This document shows positions 32,629 to 41,319 of a DNA stretch of 64,000 nucleotides, in pieces; the stretch's first letter is position 1, and the number at the start of each line of letters is the position of its first letter. The DNA is from JANNVZ01 sp046155615 (lineage in GTDB: Bacteria; Bacteroidota; Bacteroidia; Flavobacteriales_D; Sanyastnellaceae). The notes under the pieces are model-generated. The model searched no databases, was not told where the DNA came from, and worked only from the letters and a program-made list of their open reading frames with translations. The translations under genes were made by a program, and so were the position numbers. Where the stretch lies: positions 1 through 64,000 of the forward strand of contig JBJXFP010000154.1 of the NCBI GenBank assembly GCA_046155615.1, read 5' to 3'.

Positions 32629-33143
32629 CGGGCCATCTCCATGCGTATGGCGAGCAGTGCGTCCTTCACTGCGCTGTTGCCCGTGACGGTATCCAATTTC
32701 ATTATTTCAATGGTGAGGTCCACCGCGCTGCTTTCGGGTCTCACCTTGGTGAATGCCACTTTTATCAGCTCATTTATTTCCTCTTTGGCCTGCTTCACCT
32801 TGTCCCAGCACTCGGCACTTACATACATCTGCAGGGATACGTTGTGCTCAAACTCTTCGCGCAGGGCTTTTACTAACTCCAATTGCAGAAAACTGGCAGA
32901 GGCCGAATAGTTTTGGTGGCGCAGTACAAGGCTTTGTGGCGACATGCGCTCGAGCATCACCACTATGCGTTCGTAAGCGGAAATCTTGAGGGGAGCGAGC
33001 GCCCGGTTGTTGTCTTGCCTGAGTATGAAGGCCCAATGGCGCTCGCGGTGCCTCAGCCACATTTTGAACAGTGCAACTGCAAGTATTATGACAGATATGA
33101 AAACAACGGCTTTCGTTATTGCCCAGAAGAAGTGATGGCCCAT
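32619..33143 (-). CDS. Membrane-anchored protein of unknown function
   Basis: A 174-residue protein with one N-terminal transmembrane segment (AVVFISVIILAVALFKMW, about residues 12-29) and a cytoplasmic, mostly helical domain. No named family is recognised. It resembles hypothetical proteins often found beside atpC in Bacteroidota, though I say this from context memory rather than a search. Charged helices such as LQLELVKALREEFEHN and KVKQAKEEINELIKVAF suggest a coiled coil. It follows atpC on the same strand, beyond a terminator, and its end overlaps the fasciclin gene by ten bases. Confidence 0.7.
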   Translation of the reverse strand: MGHHFFWAITKAVVFISVIILAVALFKMWLRHRERHWAFILRQDNNRALAPLKISAYERIVVMLERMSPQSLVLRHQNYSASASFLQLELVKALREEFEHNVSLQMYVSAECWDKVKQAKEEINELIKVAFTKVRPESSAVDLTIEIMKLDTVTGNSAVKDALLAIRMEMARYF

Positions 33144-33233
33144 GGTGAAATTTAATTAGTGAAGTAGAACGCTTGAGTAGGGTAAATGAAATGTGTGGCA
33201 AAATATTGCTGTGATGAATCACTGTTGATGAAA

Positions 33234-33267
33234 ACAAAAAAGCCATCGCAAGTTCTGCAATGGCTTT
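33234..33267 (-). terminator. Terminator of atpDC
   Basis: On the minus strand, AAAGCCAT (33267-33260) pairs with ATGGCTTT (33246-33239), with a longer imperfect inner stem, and is followed by TTTTTTGTTTT. It lies about 25 bases past the atpC stop. Confidence 0.8.
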
Positions 33268-33290
33268 ATGAAATATTCTATTGAGTAAGA

Positions 33291-33527
33291 TTACTCCGCA
33301 AGTATGATCACTTTGTTCCTGTTCACTTCTACTGTGCCGCCCTTCACTTCGAATTTGTGCTCCTTGTTGGCGGTGTCCTTAATGCGCAGTGTTCCTTTTT
33401 TCAGCGAAGAAATAAGCGGTGCGTGCCTGTTGAGCAGGCCAAGGCTACCGTTGCTGCCCGGCAGGAAAACGTAGTTGGCTTCTCCCTGATAGAGTGTGGC
33501 TTCGGGGGTGAGTATTTCTACTTTCAT
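33291..33527 (-). CDS. atpC: ATP synthase F1 epsilon subunit
   Basis: A rotor-stalk subunit of the F1 motor that couples the c-ring to the catalytic head and can inhibit ATP hydrolysis. The 78-residue protein has only the N-terminal beta-sandwich domain (VEILTPEATLYQGEANYVFL, PGSNGSLGLLNRHAPLISSL, GGTVEVNRNKVIILAE) and lacks the C-terminal helical hairpin used for inhibition in E. coli. This short form is common in Bacteroidota. It follows atpD on the same strand after a 92-base spacer that contains a repeat element, and it has a terminator after it. Confidence 0.95.
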   Translation of the reverse strand: MKVEILTPEATLYQGEANYVFLPGSNGSLGLLNRHAPLISSLKKGTLRIKDTANKEHKFEVKGGTVEVNRNKVIILAE

Positions 33528-33533
33528 GTTGGT

Positions 33534-33612
33534 ACTTGTTGACTTGTTGATTTATTGACTTGTTGATTTTCCTGATGCGTTGAATCATCAAGTCAACAAG
33601 TCTCCAAATCAT
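33534..33612. repeat. 8-bp periodic repeat with inverted halves, between atpD and atpC
   Basis: The left half is a run of octamers: ACTTGTTG, ACTTGTTG, ATTTATTG, ACTTGTTG (33534-33565). The right half (about 33583-33612) is the complementary run AATCATCA, AGTCAACA, AGTCTCCA, AATCAT. The halves can fold on each other around CCTGATGCG. It matches the word content of 10629-10662. Confidence 0.75.
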
Positions 33613-33619
33613 CCATTGG

Positions 33620-35128
33620 TTATCTGGCGGCAGCTTCTGCAAGTAATTTCTTGCCTGCTTCTATTGCTTCTTCTATGCTTCCTTTCAGGTTGAATGCTGA
33701 TTCCGGATATTCATCGCAGGCGCCATCCAATATCATATTGAATCCTTTGATGGTTTCCTCGATGGGAACGAGTACACCGGGAATACCTGTGAACTGCTCT
33801 GCCACGTGGAAAGGCTGAGACAGGAAGCGTTGCACTTTGCGTGCGCGGTAAACGGCCTGCTTGTCCTCTTCGCTCAACTCATCCATACCAAGTATGGCTA
33901 TGATGTCCTGCAATTCTTTGTAGCGCTGAAGTATTCCCTTCACGCGTTGAGCACACTTGTAGTGTTCTTCGCCTACCACTTGTGGTGTAAGGATGCGTGA
34001 GGTAGAATCCAATGGATCCACTGCGGGATAGATACCCAGCTCAGCAATTTTACGGCTCAATACTGTGGTGGCATCCAAGTGAGCAAATGTGGTGGCTGGT
34101 GCAGGGTCAGTCAAGTCGTCAGCAGGTACATATACCGCCTGCACAGATGTGATAGAACCGCGCTTGGTAGAGGTGATGCGCTCCTGCATGACACCCATCT
34201 CGGTAGCCAGTGTAGGCTGGTATCCTACGGCTGACGGCATGCGGCCAAGCAGTGCTGATACTTCAGAACCTGCTTGTGTAAAGCGGAAAATGTTGTCAAT
34301 AAAGAAAAGGATATCGCGGCCACCACTTTTCTCATCACCATCGCGGAAGTACTCCGCAACCGTAAGGCCTGAGAGAGCAACACGAGCGCGCGCTCCGGGT
34401 GGTTCGTTCATTTGACCGAATACGAGGGTGGCCTGGCTCTTGGCGAGTTCGGCTTTGTCCACCTTGCTCACATCCCAGTCGCCCTGCTCCATGCTGTGCA
34501 CAAATTCTTTTCCGTATTTGATTACGCCAGACTCAATCATCTCGCGCAAGAGGTCATTTCCTTCACGGGTTCTTTCGCCTACACCGGCAAATACTGAAAG
34601 GCCCTCATAAGCCTTTGCAATGTTGTTGATCAATTCCATGATCAACACTGTTTTGCCAACCCCGGCACCACCGAACAATCCGATTTTACCACCTTTTGAG
34701 TAGGGTTCGATCAGGTCGATTACTTTGATACCAGTGAAGAGTACTTCGGTAGAAGTAGAGAGGTCTTCGTAGCGCGGTGGTTCGCGGTGAATGCCGTATC
34801 CGCCTGCATTACTTACCTCGCCAATGCCGTCTATTGCCTTTCCTACCACATTGAAGAGGCGTCCTTTTATCTGCTCACCAATGGGCATTGTGATGGCAGT
34901 ACCGGTAGTAACTACCTCCGCACCGCGCTGCAAGCCTTCTGTGGCTTCCATAGAAACAGTGCGTACGGTGTCCTCACCAATGTGTTTCTGGCACTCTAAT
35001 ATGAGGTCGCCTTCGGGGCGCTTTACTTTGAGTGCATCAAGAATTTTGGGTAGTGCCTGGCCAGCTGGAAACGAAACGTCCACTACGGGGCCGATGATTT
35101 GGGTAATTCTACCTGTGGTTTGCGACAT
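33620..35128 (-). CDS. atpD: ATP synthase F1 beta subunit
   Basis: The catalytic subunit of the F1 ATPase. The 502-residue length is standard. The motifs are intact: the P loop GGAGVGKTVLIMELI near residue 155, the catalytic Glu region GVGERTREGNDL, the Walker B ILFFIDNIFRFTQAGSEVSALLGRMPSAVGYQPTL region (here as DIFF-type ILFFIDNIFRF), and the DELSEEDK hinge. Only atpD and atpC are here; the other subunit genes must be elsewhere, a split arrangement seen in many Bacteroidota. It has a good promoter 50 bases upstream. Translation starts at ATG 35126-35128. Confidence 0.98.
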   Translation of the reverse strand: MSQTTGRITQIIGPVVDVSFPAGQALPKILDALKVKRPEGDLILECQKHIGEDTVRTVSMEATEGLQRGAEVVTTGTAITMPIGEQIKGRLFNVVGKAIDGIGEVSNAGGYGIHREPPRYEDLSTSTEVLFTGIKVIDLIEPYSKGGKIGLFGGAGVGKTVLIMELINNIAKAYEGLSVFAGVGERTREGNDLLREMIESGVIKYGKEFVHSMEQGDWDVSKVDKAELAKSQATLVFGQMNEPPGARARVALSGLTVAEYFRDGDEKSGGRDILFFIDNIFRFTQAGSEVSALLGRMPSAVGYQPTLATEMGVMQERITSTKRGSITSVQAVYVPADDLTDPAPATTFAHLDATTVLSRKIAELGIYPAVDPLDSTSRILTPQVVGEEHYKCAQRVKGILQRYKELQDIIAILGMDELSEEDKQAVYRARKVQRFLSQPFHVAEQFTGIPGVLVPIEETIKGFNMILDGACDEYPESAFNLKGSIEEAIEAGKKLLAEAAAR

Positions 35129-35176
35129 GCGAAGTTGTATTTGTGATGAAGCAGTGAGCTTCTATTTTTCGGGGCG

Positions 35177-35206
35177 CGAATGTAGTCACCTGTTTTGTCT
35201 GTCAAA
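35177..35206 (-). promoter_or_regulatory. atpD promoter, TTTG-N18-TACATTCG
   Basis: The minus-strand -33 TTTG (35203-35206) and -7 TACATTCG (35177-35184) are separated by 18 bases. The predicted start, near 35170, leaves a leader of about 42 bases. The box has C where TANNTTTG has its last T. Confidence 0.6.
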
Positions 35207-35276
35207 GTGATTCTTCAAAACTTTGGAAAAACTGGTAGCTACTGTGTCGAATGCCTTGCAGTAGCATGTGGCGGGC

Positions 35277-35311
35277 AAAAAGAAACCCGGCCATGCATTG
35301 CATTCCGGGTT
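35277..35311 (-). terminator. Terminator of the ompH/bamA cluster
   Basis: On the minus strand, AACCCGG (35311-35305) pairs with CCGGGTT (35290-35284), with an inner ATGCA/TGCAT helix, followed by TCTTTTT. It separates the outer-membrane cluster from atpD. Confidence 0.8.
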
Positions 35312-35338
35312 GTCGGGTGTCTGTTTGAAATTGTTTTT

Positions 35339-35944
35339 TTAGTTCTTTTCCACCGGTGGAGTGGGTGGCACAACAGGGTCGGTTTTGTCTCCGTTTTTGA
35401 GTTTTTCCATTTCTGCTTTTTCCTCGGGGCTGTAGTCAGGTATGCCCAGCTTGGTGCATACCAATGGGGTGATGTCAATACCTCCGTCTATGAACAGCAG
35501 CACACCGGCACTTGTGTCGAATATGTAGGTGAAGCCTTTTTCCTTGGCTACTTCCTGTACTGCATTCAGCGCTTTGCGTTCTATGGGAGCCAGTTTTTCT
35601 GCCTGTTTTTCCTGCACATCACTGTTCATCAGTTCTTGGGTTTCATATATCTCCTGCTCCATGCCCTGTAGTTTCACCATGTTTTTTTCTATGATAGCCT
35701 TAGGAGTAGCAGGGTTGGATGCTTGTTGTGCTTTTACTTTGTCTACCAGTGCATCGTAGTCTGCCTTAAGCTCTTTGAGCACTTGCTGGTATTGCATGAT
35801 GAGGGTGTCTATTTCAGCTTCGGCTACTTTGTATTCGGGCATGTGCTTTACCAGATTCTGGCCGTTGATGTGTCCAAATTTTTGTGCTATCCCCGCTGTG
35901 GCTGTTATGCAGATGAGTGCTGCAATTGCAATGATTCTTTTCAT
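35339..35944 (-). CDS. OmpH/Skp-family periplasmic chaperone (first of two in position)
   Basis: A Skp-like chaperone that holds unfolded outer-membrane proteins on their way to BamA. The 201-residue protein has a signal peptide (RIIAIAALICITATAGIAQ), then the family start KFGHINGQNLVKHMPEYKVA, a long coiled coil (about residues 40-125, rich in Gln/Glu/Lys) and the closing beta strands FTYIFDTSAGVLLFIDGGID and DITPLVCTKLG. A low-complexity Pro/Glu tail (TDPVVPPTPPVEKN) is extra compared with E. coli Skp. It lies downstream of a second paralogue and bamA on the same strand, an arrangement conserved across Bacteroidota. Confidence 0.93.
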   Translation of the reverse strand: MKRIIAIAALICITATAGIAQKFGHINGQNLVKHMPEYKVAEAEIDTLIMQYQQVLKELKADYDALVDKVKAQQASNPATPKAIIEKNMVKLQGMEQEIYETQELMNSDVQEKQAEKLAPIERKALNAVQEVAKEKGFTYIFDTSAGVLLFIDGGIDITPLVCTKLGIPDYSPEEKAEMEKLKNGDKTDPVVPPTPPVEKN

Positions 35945-36020
35945 TCTGATTCTAAAAAAAAAGTGTGGATTGATTTATTTAAGTATTGATTTCTAAGTTT
36001 CGTGCCAAAGGGCGTTGGCA

Positions 36021-36674
36021 TCATTTTTTTCCATCAGCGCCTTTGGTTGTTTTGCCGGGAGTCTTACCTCCGCCTTTGTTATCTTCTTTGGGTTTGTCAC
36101 CTTCTTCTTGTTCACCTTCTCCACTGCCTTCTTCTTTTTCTTCATCCTCCAATATCTCACCGGGTTTCAGGCCCATTTTTTTCAGCACTTTATCACTGAT
36201 GTCCTGCTTGGGGTTGGTGTAAAGCATATTGCTGTGGTTGGCCTTGTCAAATACCACCATCAGCGACATTTGCTCGGCTACTTCCTTAATGGCTTCGAAT
36301 ATTTTGTCCTGAATGGGCTTGATGAGTTCTTCGCGCTTCTTAAAGAGTTCGCCATCCACACCGAATTTGGCTTTCTGCATCTCTTTGGCTTCTTGCTTCT
36401 TGTCGTCTATTTCCTGCTCACGCTTTTTACGCATTTCTTCGGTGAGCAGAATTTTTTCAGCCTGATATGCGCTTTCAAGCTTTTCGATGTTGGCATATTT
36501 GAACTCAATGTCCTTTTGCCATTGGGTGCTTAGTTTGTTTATTTCTGCCTGTGCGCTTTGGTACTCAGGTATGTGGCTAAGTATGTACTTGGTGTCCACA
36601 TAAGCAAATTTTTGTGCCAGGGCACTTGAGCAGCACATGGCTAAGCATGCTATGAGCAGGAGAGGCTTTTTCAT
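36021..36674 (-). CDS. OmpH/Skp-family periplasmic chaperone with charged tail
   Basis: The second Skp-like chaperone, 217 residues from the ATG at 36672-36674, chosen because it begins the signal peptide MKKPLLLIACLAMCCSSALAQ; an earlier in-frame ATG at 36734 would add 20 unrelated residues. The mature part starts FAYVDTKYILSHIPEYQSA, continues with a coiled coil (about residues 50-130) and ends with LMVVFDKANHSNMLYTNPKQDISDKVL. The last 45 residues are a disordered acidic-then-basic tail (EGSGEGEQEEGDKPKED, then GKTPGKTTKG). A TACATTCG box lies 79 bases upstream, so the two chaperone genes may be transcribed separately from bamA. Confidence 0.93.
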   Translation of the reverse strand: MKKPLLLIACLAMCCSSALAQKFAYVDTKYILSHIPEYQSAQAEINKLSTQWQKDIEFKYANIEKLESAYQAEKILLTEEMRKKREQEIDDKKQEAKEMQKAKFGVDGELFKKREELIKPIQDKIFEAIKEVAEQMSLMVVFDKANHSNMLYTNPKQDISDKVLKKMGLKPGEILEDEEKEEGSGEGEQEEGDKPKEDNKGGGKTPGKTTKGADGKK

Positions 36675-36752
36675 TTTTGAAGTAAAAATTGAATGTGATG
36701 TTTTTTGCAAAGTCTTGTTACACCGCCAGTTCAAATTGGGTAAAAAGGGGGG

Positions 36753-36760
36753 CGAATGTA
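36753..36760 (-). promoter_or_regulatory. -7 box variant TACATTCG upstream of the ompH pair
   Basis: Minus-strand TACATTCG is followed by GCCCCCC, between bamA and ompH. No TTTG at the standard -33 spacing. Confidence 0.4.
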
Positions 36761-36809
36761 AGCGGCCCGATGAACCATTTTTTTCGAAGAAAATTGCCCA
36801 CGGTACTTA

Positions 36810-39476
36810 TCAAAGTTCGCCCAAGTTCATACCAATGCTGAAATGAAACTGCCCGCGTGCCATTGCGGGGCGCGTTATTACATCATCCATGCGCCAGCCA
36901 TAATCAAATCCAAGCAGACCGAACATGGGCAGGAATATTCGCAGACCCACACCACCGGCACGATATACATTGAAGGGGTCGAACTGGCTTAGTTTTTCCC
37001 AGGTCTTGCCGGCCTCCAAAAACGTGAGTGCATAGATGGTAGCCTGTGGATTGGTGCTGAGGGGATAGCGCAGTTCTACCCCATATTTGGCTATTACCGG
37101 AGAGCCTGTATTGTTCACACCAGAGCGCGTGTCAGTGGGTGCGGTAAGCGAAAGGTCGTCATAACCCCGCAGGTTTACTATTTCTCTGCCATCAAGCAGG
37201 AATCCGCTGAGGAATACACCACCCAGATAGAAGCGCTCGAATGGTGACTCGCCCAGTTGGCTATTGTATGTACCGAGGAAACCGAAGCCAGCCTTAGTAT
37301 TCAATACAAAATTTCTGTCTTTGTGTTTGTTCAATGGTGTGAACCATTGTGCGGTGAATTTGAATTTGTAATACTCTACCCAGTCGAAGCGTTGCTGGTC
37401 TGTCATGTTTGCATAATCATACACCTTATTTCCCAATGTTTCTCCCAGCCATGTGTAAGGCAATGTGGCTTTGGTAGTAAAGGTTATCTGCGAACCCCAT
37501 TTGGGATAAATAGGATCGGATGTAGAGTTGCGCGAGAGGGTGAAGTTGGCCGCGAGGTTGTTGGAGCGGCCATTGGCAAATTTGAAAAGTATGCCATAGT
37601 CGTTCAGTTCATAATGCTGATAAGAGATGCCGCTTTGCAACACGAAGTAGTCGTCAGGTTTTTGCAGGCGCTTGCCAAATGAGATAGCTCCACCTGTTAT
37701 CTCAAGGTCTTGCCTGATAGCTGTTCCCTCCCGATCTTGTTGTTTGCTTACGCCATTGGTCTGCACACTGCGCCATGCGGAGAAACTGAGCGAGTTTGGT
37801 TTTTTTCCGCCAAGCCAAGGCTCAGTGAAGCTGAGGTTGTAGCTCTGGAAATAAACACCATTGGATGTTGCGCTGATGCTTAGTCGCTGGCCGTCACCTG
37901 TGGGCAGCGGACTCCACGCGTCTTTTTTGAAAAAGTTGCGCATCGAGAAGTTGGAGAAGCTCAGGCTGAGAGAGCCTACTACACGACCTCTGTTGCTGTT
38001 CACTTGCCCTCCGCCCCATCCTCCACTCAGTTGTATCTGGTCATTGGGTTTTTCTTCCACTACATAGGTTAGGTCAACCAGTCCTTCATCAGCGCGCTGA
38101 CCGATTCGGATGTCAAAGGCCTCAGGATTGAAATAGCCCAGCGATGCCAGTTCGCGCTGGGTGCGCACAATGTCTGACCTGTTGAAAAGCTCGCCCGGAC
38201 GCGTACGTATTTCACGGTATATCACATGGTCGTTGGTTTTGGTATTGCCCACCACATTCACGCGGCCTATGCGGTATTGCTCACCTTCGAACATGCGTAT
38301 CTCAATGTCAATGCTATCCGGCTCTATCAGTGTTTCAGCTTCATTGGCCTGAAAACCGAGGTAGCCATCATCAGTATATAGCGAGGAAATGTCGCGGCCT
38401 GCGGGGTTATAGTTGAGCCTTGTTTGGAGTAGTTCCAGATTGTAAACATCACCGCGCTGTATGCCCAGCACGCTGTCCAACTGACTTGAGCGGTATTTGG
38501 TATTGCCCACGAAGCTGATGTTGCGGAAGTAGAATTTTTTGTCCTCTTCCAACTTCAGTATTATGCCAATACGTTCATCGCTGATGGTGTAAATAGAATC
38601 CGAAATGATTTTGGCATTGCGAAAGCCATCCTTGTTGTAGCGTGCAATTATTTTTTGTTTGTCTTCTTCCAATTCGTTTTCCATGAATTTGCTCTGCTTC
38701 CAGAATCGCCACCATGCTTGTTGTTTGGTATTTTTCATCAGCCTGCGGGCGCGCGCCTCGCTCATGGCAGGTTTCATTTTTTTCAGGCCTATTGGCAGTG
38801 TTCTTTTTTCAACCAGTACTGCACCTACGCCTTCCAGTTTTATCTCTTCAATTTTCACGCGGTCGCCCCTGTCTATATCGAATATGAGCACAGCTCCGTT
38901 TTGAATGAGCAGGCTTGTTTCCTGTGTTACTGTCACATTGCATTTGTAAAAGCCCTTTTCGCTATAGTAGTTCTTGATTGCTGTTATAGCATTGTTCTTC
39001 ATGTTCTGGTTGCACACTGTGCCGGTGCGCAGGTCAAGTTTTTCGCGCAGGTTGTCGGCTTCCGATTTTTTGATACCCTCAAACCGGAATTTGTCTAACC
39101 GTGGTGACTCGGTAACTGCAATGTTGAGAAACACGCCATCACCACGTATTTCAGCGATGCTAATGCTAATATCGGTAAAGAGTTTTTGCTTCCACAATTT
39201 GCGAATGGCATCGGTTATCTGGTCACCGGGTATCATCACTTCTTTGCCCTCCATCAATCCGCTGAATAGTTTGATGGCCTGCACATCAGTAAATGCGGCA
39301 CCAGAAACGGTAAGGCCCTCTATGCGGTATTGGCGCGGATTGGTGTAGTCCACTCCGTTGCCCAGCATGGTTTGCGAAAATGTGCTTTTGCCAAGTACCA
39401 ACATGACGATGGTTACAGTGGCAGCAGCAACTAATTTTTGATGATGGAGAAATTGATTCACGTTTTTTGATGGCAA
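36810..39476 (-). CDS. bamA: Outer-membrane protein assembly factor BamA
   Basis: The central Omp85 barrel that folds and inserts outer-membrane proteins. The 888-residue protein starts with a signal peptide (about residues 15-35) and has the usual POTRA domains to about residue 480, for example YRIEGLTVSGAAFTDVQAI, NIAVTESPRLDKFRFEG and IRMFEGEQYRIGRVNVVGN. The C-terminal 400 residues are the 16-strand barrel, with FYLGGVFLSGFLLDGREIVN close to the conserved loop 6 region and RIFLPMFGLLGFDYGW near the end; the last strand ends FSIGMNLGEL. It lies 16 bases downstream of uppS, in the classic Bacteroidota cluster. No lipoprotein partner of the Bam complex is nearby. Confidence 0.96.
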   Translation of the reverse strand: MPSKNVNQFLHHQKLVAAATVTIVMLVLGKSTFSQTMLGNGVDYTNPRQYRIEGLTVSGAAFTDVQAIKLFSGLMEGKEVMIPGDQITDAIRKLWKQKLFTDISISIAEIRGDGVFLNIAVTESPRLDKFRFEGIKKSEADNLREKLDLRTGTVCNQNMKNNAITAIKNYYSEKGFYKCNVTVTQETSLLIQNGAVLIFDIDRGDRVKIEEIKLEGVGAVLVEKRTLPIGLKKMKPAMSEARARRLMKNTKQQAWWRFWKQSKFMENELEEDKQKIIARYNKDGFRNAKIISDSIYTISDERIGIILKLEEDKKFYFRNISFVGNTKYRSSQLDSVLGIQRGDVYNLELLQTRLNYNPAGRDISSLYTDDGYLGFQANEAETLIEPDSIDIEIRMFEGEQYRIGRVNVVGNTKTNDHVIYREIRTRPGELFNRSDIVRTQRELASLGYFNPEAFDIRIGQRADEGLVDLTYVVEEKPNDQIQLSGGWGGGQVNSNRGRVVGSLSLSFSNFSMRNFFKKDAWSPLPTGDGQRLSISATSNGVYFQSYNLSFTEPWLGGKKPNSLSFSAWRSVQTNGVSKQQDREGTAIRQDLEITGGAISFGKRLQKPDDYFVLQSGISYQHYELNDYGILFKFANGRSNNLAANFTLSRNSTSDPIYPKWGSQITFTTKATLPYTWLGETLGNKVYDYANMTDQQRFDWVEYYKFKFTAQWFTPLNKHKDRNFVLNTKAGFGFLGTYNSQLGESPFERFYLGGVFLSGFLLDGREIVNLRGYDDLSLTAPTDTRSGVNNTGSPVIAKYGVELRYPLSTNPQATIYALTFLEAGKTWEKLSQFDPFNVYRAGGVGLRIFLPMFGLLGFDYGWRMDDVITRPAMARGQFHFSIGMNLGEL

Positions 39477-39492
39477 GGCAGCACTGGTGGCC

Positions 39493-40236
39493 TCATGTGT
39501 TTTTGTCGTTTTCTATTTGTGCAGCGGTGAGGCCGAATCTGCGTTCGCGCTTCTGGTAGTCATGTATGGCTTTGAAAAAATCTTCTTCACGGAAGTCGGG
39601 CCAAAAGGTGTCAGTAAAGTAAAGCTCACTATATGCGATTTGCCATAGCAAAAAGTTACTGATGCGAGACTCGCCACTGGTGCGAATAAGCAGTTCAGGA
39701 TCAGGCAAATTGTGTGTTGAAAGTCTTGATGCAATGGATTGCGGAGTTATCTCATTTTCAGTAAGCCCTTCCCGCACCAGGCTTTTTACTGCCTCTGTTA
39801 TCTCCCAGTGAGCACTGTAGCTCAGAGCGAGCACAAGGTTTATTCGTTTATGATGGGCAGTTCTGTCCATTCCTTTTTCTAACTCCAACCTGCATTTTTC
39901 AGGCAAGTTGGGAAGGTCACCGATTGCCCACAGTCTCACTTCATTTTTATCCAATTCATCTAACTCGCCCACTATGGTGTACACCAGCAGGTCCATCAGC
40001 GCATCCACTTCTTCTTTAGGGCGGTTCCAGTTTTCGGTAGAGAATGCGTATAACGTAAGGTATTGAACACCGCAGCGGGTAGCCGCTTTGAGAGTGGCCC
40101 GCACAGCTTCCACCCCATTGAAGTGACCAAAAATGCGCTCTTTGCCCTGACTTTCAGCCCAGCGGCCATTGCCATCCATTATTACTGCTACATGCTTTGG
40201 CACACGGGCAGGATCTATGGTTTCAAAAACACTCAT
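39493..40236 (-). CDS. uppS: Isoprenyl transferase (undecaprenyl diphosphate synthase)
   Basis: A cis-prenyltransferase that makes undecaprenyl diphosphate, the lipid carrier for peptidoglycan and surface glycans. From the ATG at 40234-40236 the protein is 247 residues, matching the family. Motifs: HVAVIMDGNGRWA (catalytic Asp and phosphate loop), GHFNGVEAVR, LTLYAFSTENWNRP, and the late LLIRTSGESRISNFLLWQ and SELYFTDTFWPDF. The earlier in-frame ATG (40296) would add 20 residues running across a promoter-like box and is less likely. It lies in the cluster between the DUF6089 gene and bamA. Confidence 0.96.
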   Translation of the reverse strand: MSVFETIDPARVPKHVAVIMDGNGRWAESQGKERIFGHFNGVEAVRATLKAATRCGVQYLTLYAFSTENWNRPKEEVDALMDLLVYTIVGELDELDKNEVRLWAIGDLPNLPEKCRLELEKGMDRTAHHKRINLVLALSYSAHWEITEAVKSLVREGLTENEITPQSIASRLSTHNLPDPELLIRTSGESRISNFLLWQIAYSELYFTDTFWPDFREEDFFKAIHDYQKRERRFGLTAAQIENDKNT

Positions 40237-40257
40237 TTTTTGCTGAACAAAAGTGGG

Positions 40258-40265
40258 CGAATGTA
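40258..40265 (-). promoter_or_regulatory. -7 box variant TACATTCG upstream of uppS
   Basis: Minus-strand TACATTCG is followed by CCCAC, 22 bases before the uppS ATG. No TTTG at the standard distance. Confidence 0.4.
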
Positions 40266-40356
40266 AAAGTTTGGTGAGGTGCCGCCTTCGAAACAATAGC
40301 AGACGAGGTACTGTATGATTGCTAATTTACTCTTAAAAAAGTGAAATCCGGTTGGA

Positions 40357-41214
40357 CTATTTCCAGCAGGTGGTTGCCTTTTTGTCAATCCTGATGTTGA
40401 GCGAAAGCATGAAGAAGTTGTAGAAGTCTTTGCGGCCCGGGTCTCCACGCTGCAGGCCGCCATTGTGGTTGCCATCGGGGTCGGCTATTTCGCGTTCAAT
40501 GCTATTGTCGCTGAGTGAGGCGGTCAGCAAACCGCTTTCATCTTCGAGCAACTCAGGATTTATGTAAACGCCCGATATATCATCGAAGTGGTCAGTCCAG
40601 GTTTTGCGCATGCCCCATTCTACCGAAAGTCCGAATATGGCGTAGAGGTTCATTTTAAAACCGACACCAAATGGTACACTCATCAATCCTGTTTTGTATT
40701 TGTCACCGCCATACTGAGTGCCCTGTCCTTCGGTACCCAATGGCTGCAGTTCGTACCATGTTCCTTTAAAATTGGCCATAGGCTTCATGTTGAAATAGCC
40801 AACACCTGCGAACAGGTATGGACTCATTTTATAACCCCTGTTACCAAGTTGATATGGAAAAAAATTGAGTTCAAATTGCAGACTGCCTTCGATCACTTGA
40901 TTTTTAAAATGCAGATTACGGTTGCGAATCCACGGGTCATTGCTGTCTTCGTCCCATGCCTCAATGGTGTGGTAAAGCAAACTGCCGCGTACGCTCCACC
41001 TGCGGTCCCAACTGTTGCGATAAGCAATGCCGCCACCGGGTCTCAGCCTTGTGCCGAAGTGTTTGTATGGATTTACCTCGCCCATGTAGTAGCTGCTGCC
41101 TGCCAAGAGGCCAATATCCACGCTGCGCTCAAATTTTTTGCTTTGAGCCTGCGTGGTAAGACAGGCCAGCAGCATGGCGGCAAGTGTTGTTATGGATTTC
41201 AAGATCTGAGGCAA
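40357..41214 (-). CDS. DUF6089 family outer-membrane barrel protein
   Basis: A 285-residue protein matching the DUF6089 group, found between NAD kinase and uppS in many Bacteroidota. A signal peptide (ITTLAAMLLACLTTQAQ) leads into a small beta-barrel: SVDIGLLAGSSYYMGEVNP, LRPGGGIAYRNSWDRRWSVR, GSLQFELNFFPYQLG, YLFAGVGYFNMKP, and GFKMNLYAIFGLSVEWGMRK. The motif YYMGEVNPYKHF is the best family marker. No function is known; the genomic position suggests a part in outer-membrane biogenesis. It has an intact frame and a natural ATG. Confidence 0.9.
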   Translation of the reverse strand: MPQILKSITTLAAMLLACLTTQAQSKKFERSVDIGLLAGSSYYMGEVNPYKHFGTRLRPGGGIAYRNSWDRRWSVRGSLLYHTIEAWDEDSNDPWIRNRNLHFKNQVIEGSLQFELNFFPYQLGNRGYKMSPYLFAGVGYFNMKPMANFKGTWYELQPLGTEGQGTQYGGDKYKTGLMSVPFGVGFKMNLYAIFGLSVEWGMRKTWTDHFDDISGVYINPELLEDESGLLTASLSDNSIEREIADPDGNHNGGLQRGDPGRKDFYNFFMLSLNIRIDKKATTCWK

Positions 41215-41319
41215 TGGTCGGGGTGGCGTCTTAACAGTGTTTCTGAAGAAATATTGCGCTTCTACGAAAATATGTTGAGGAGGTTATTGCAAGGTAAGGT
41301 GGAATATGCTTCTTCGGCT

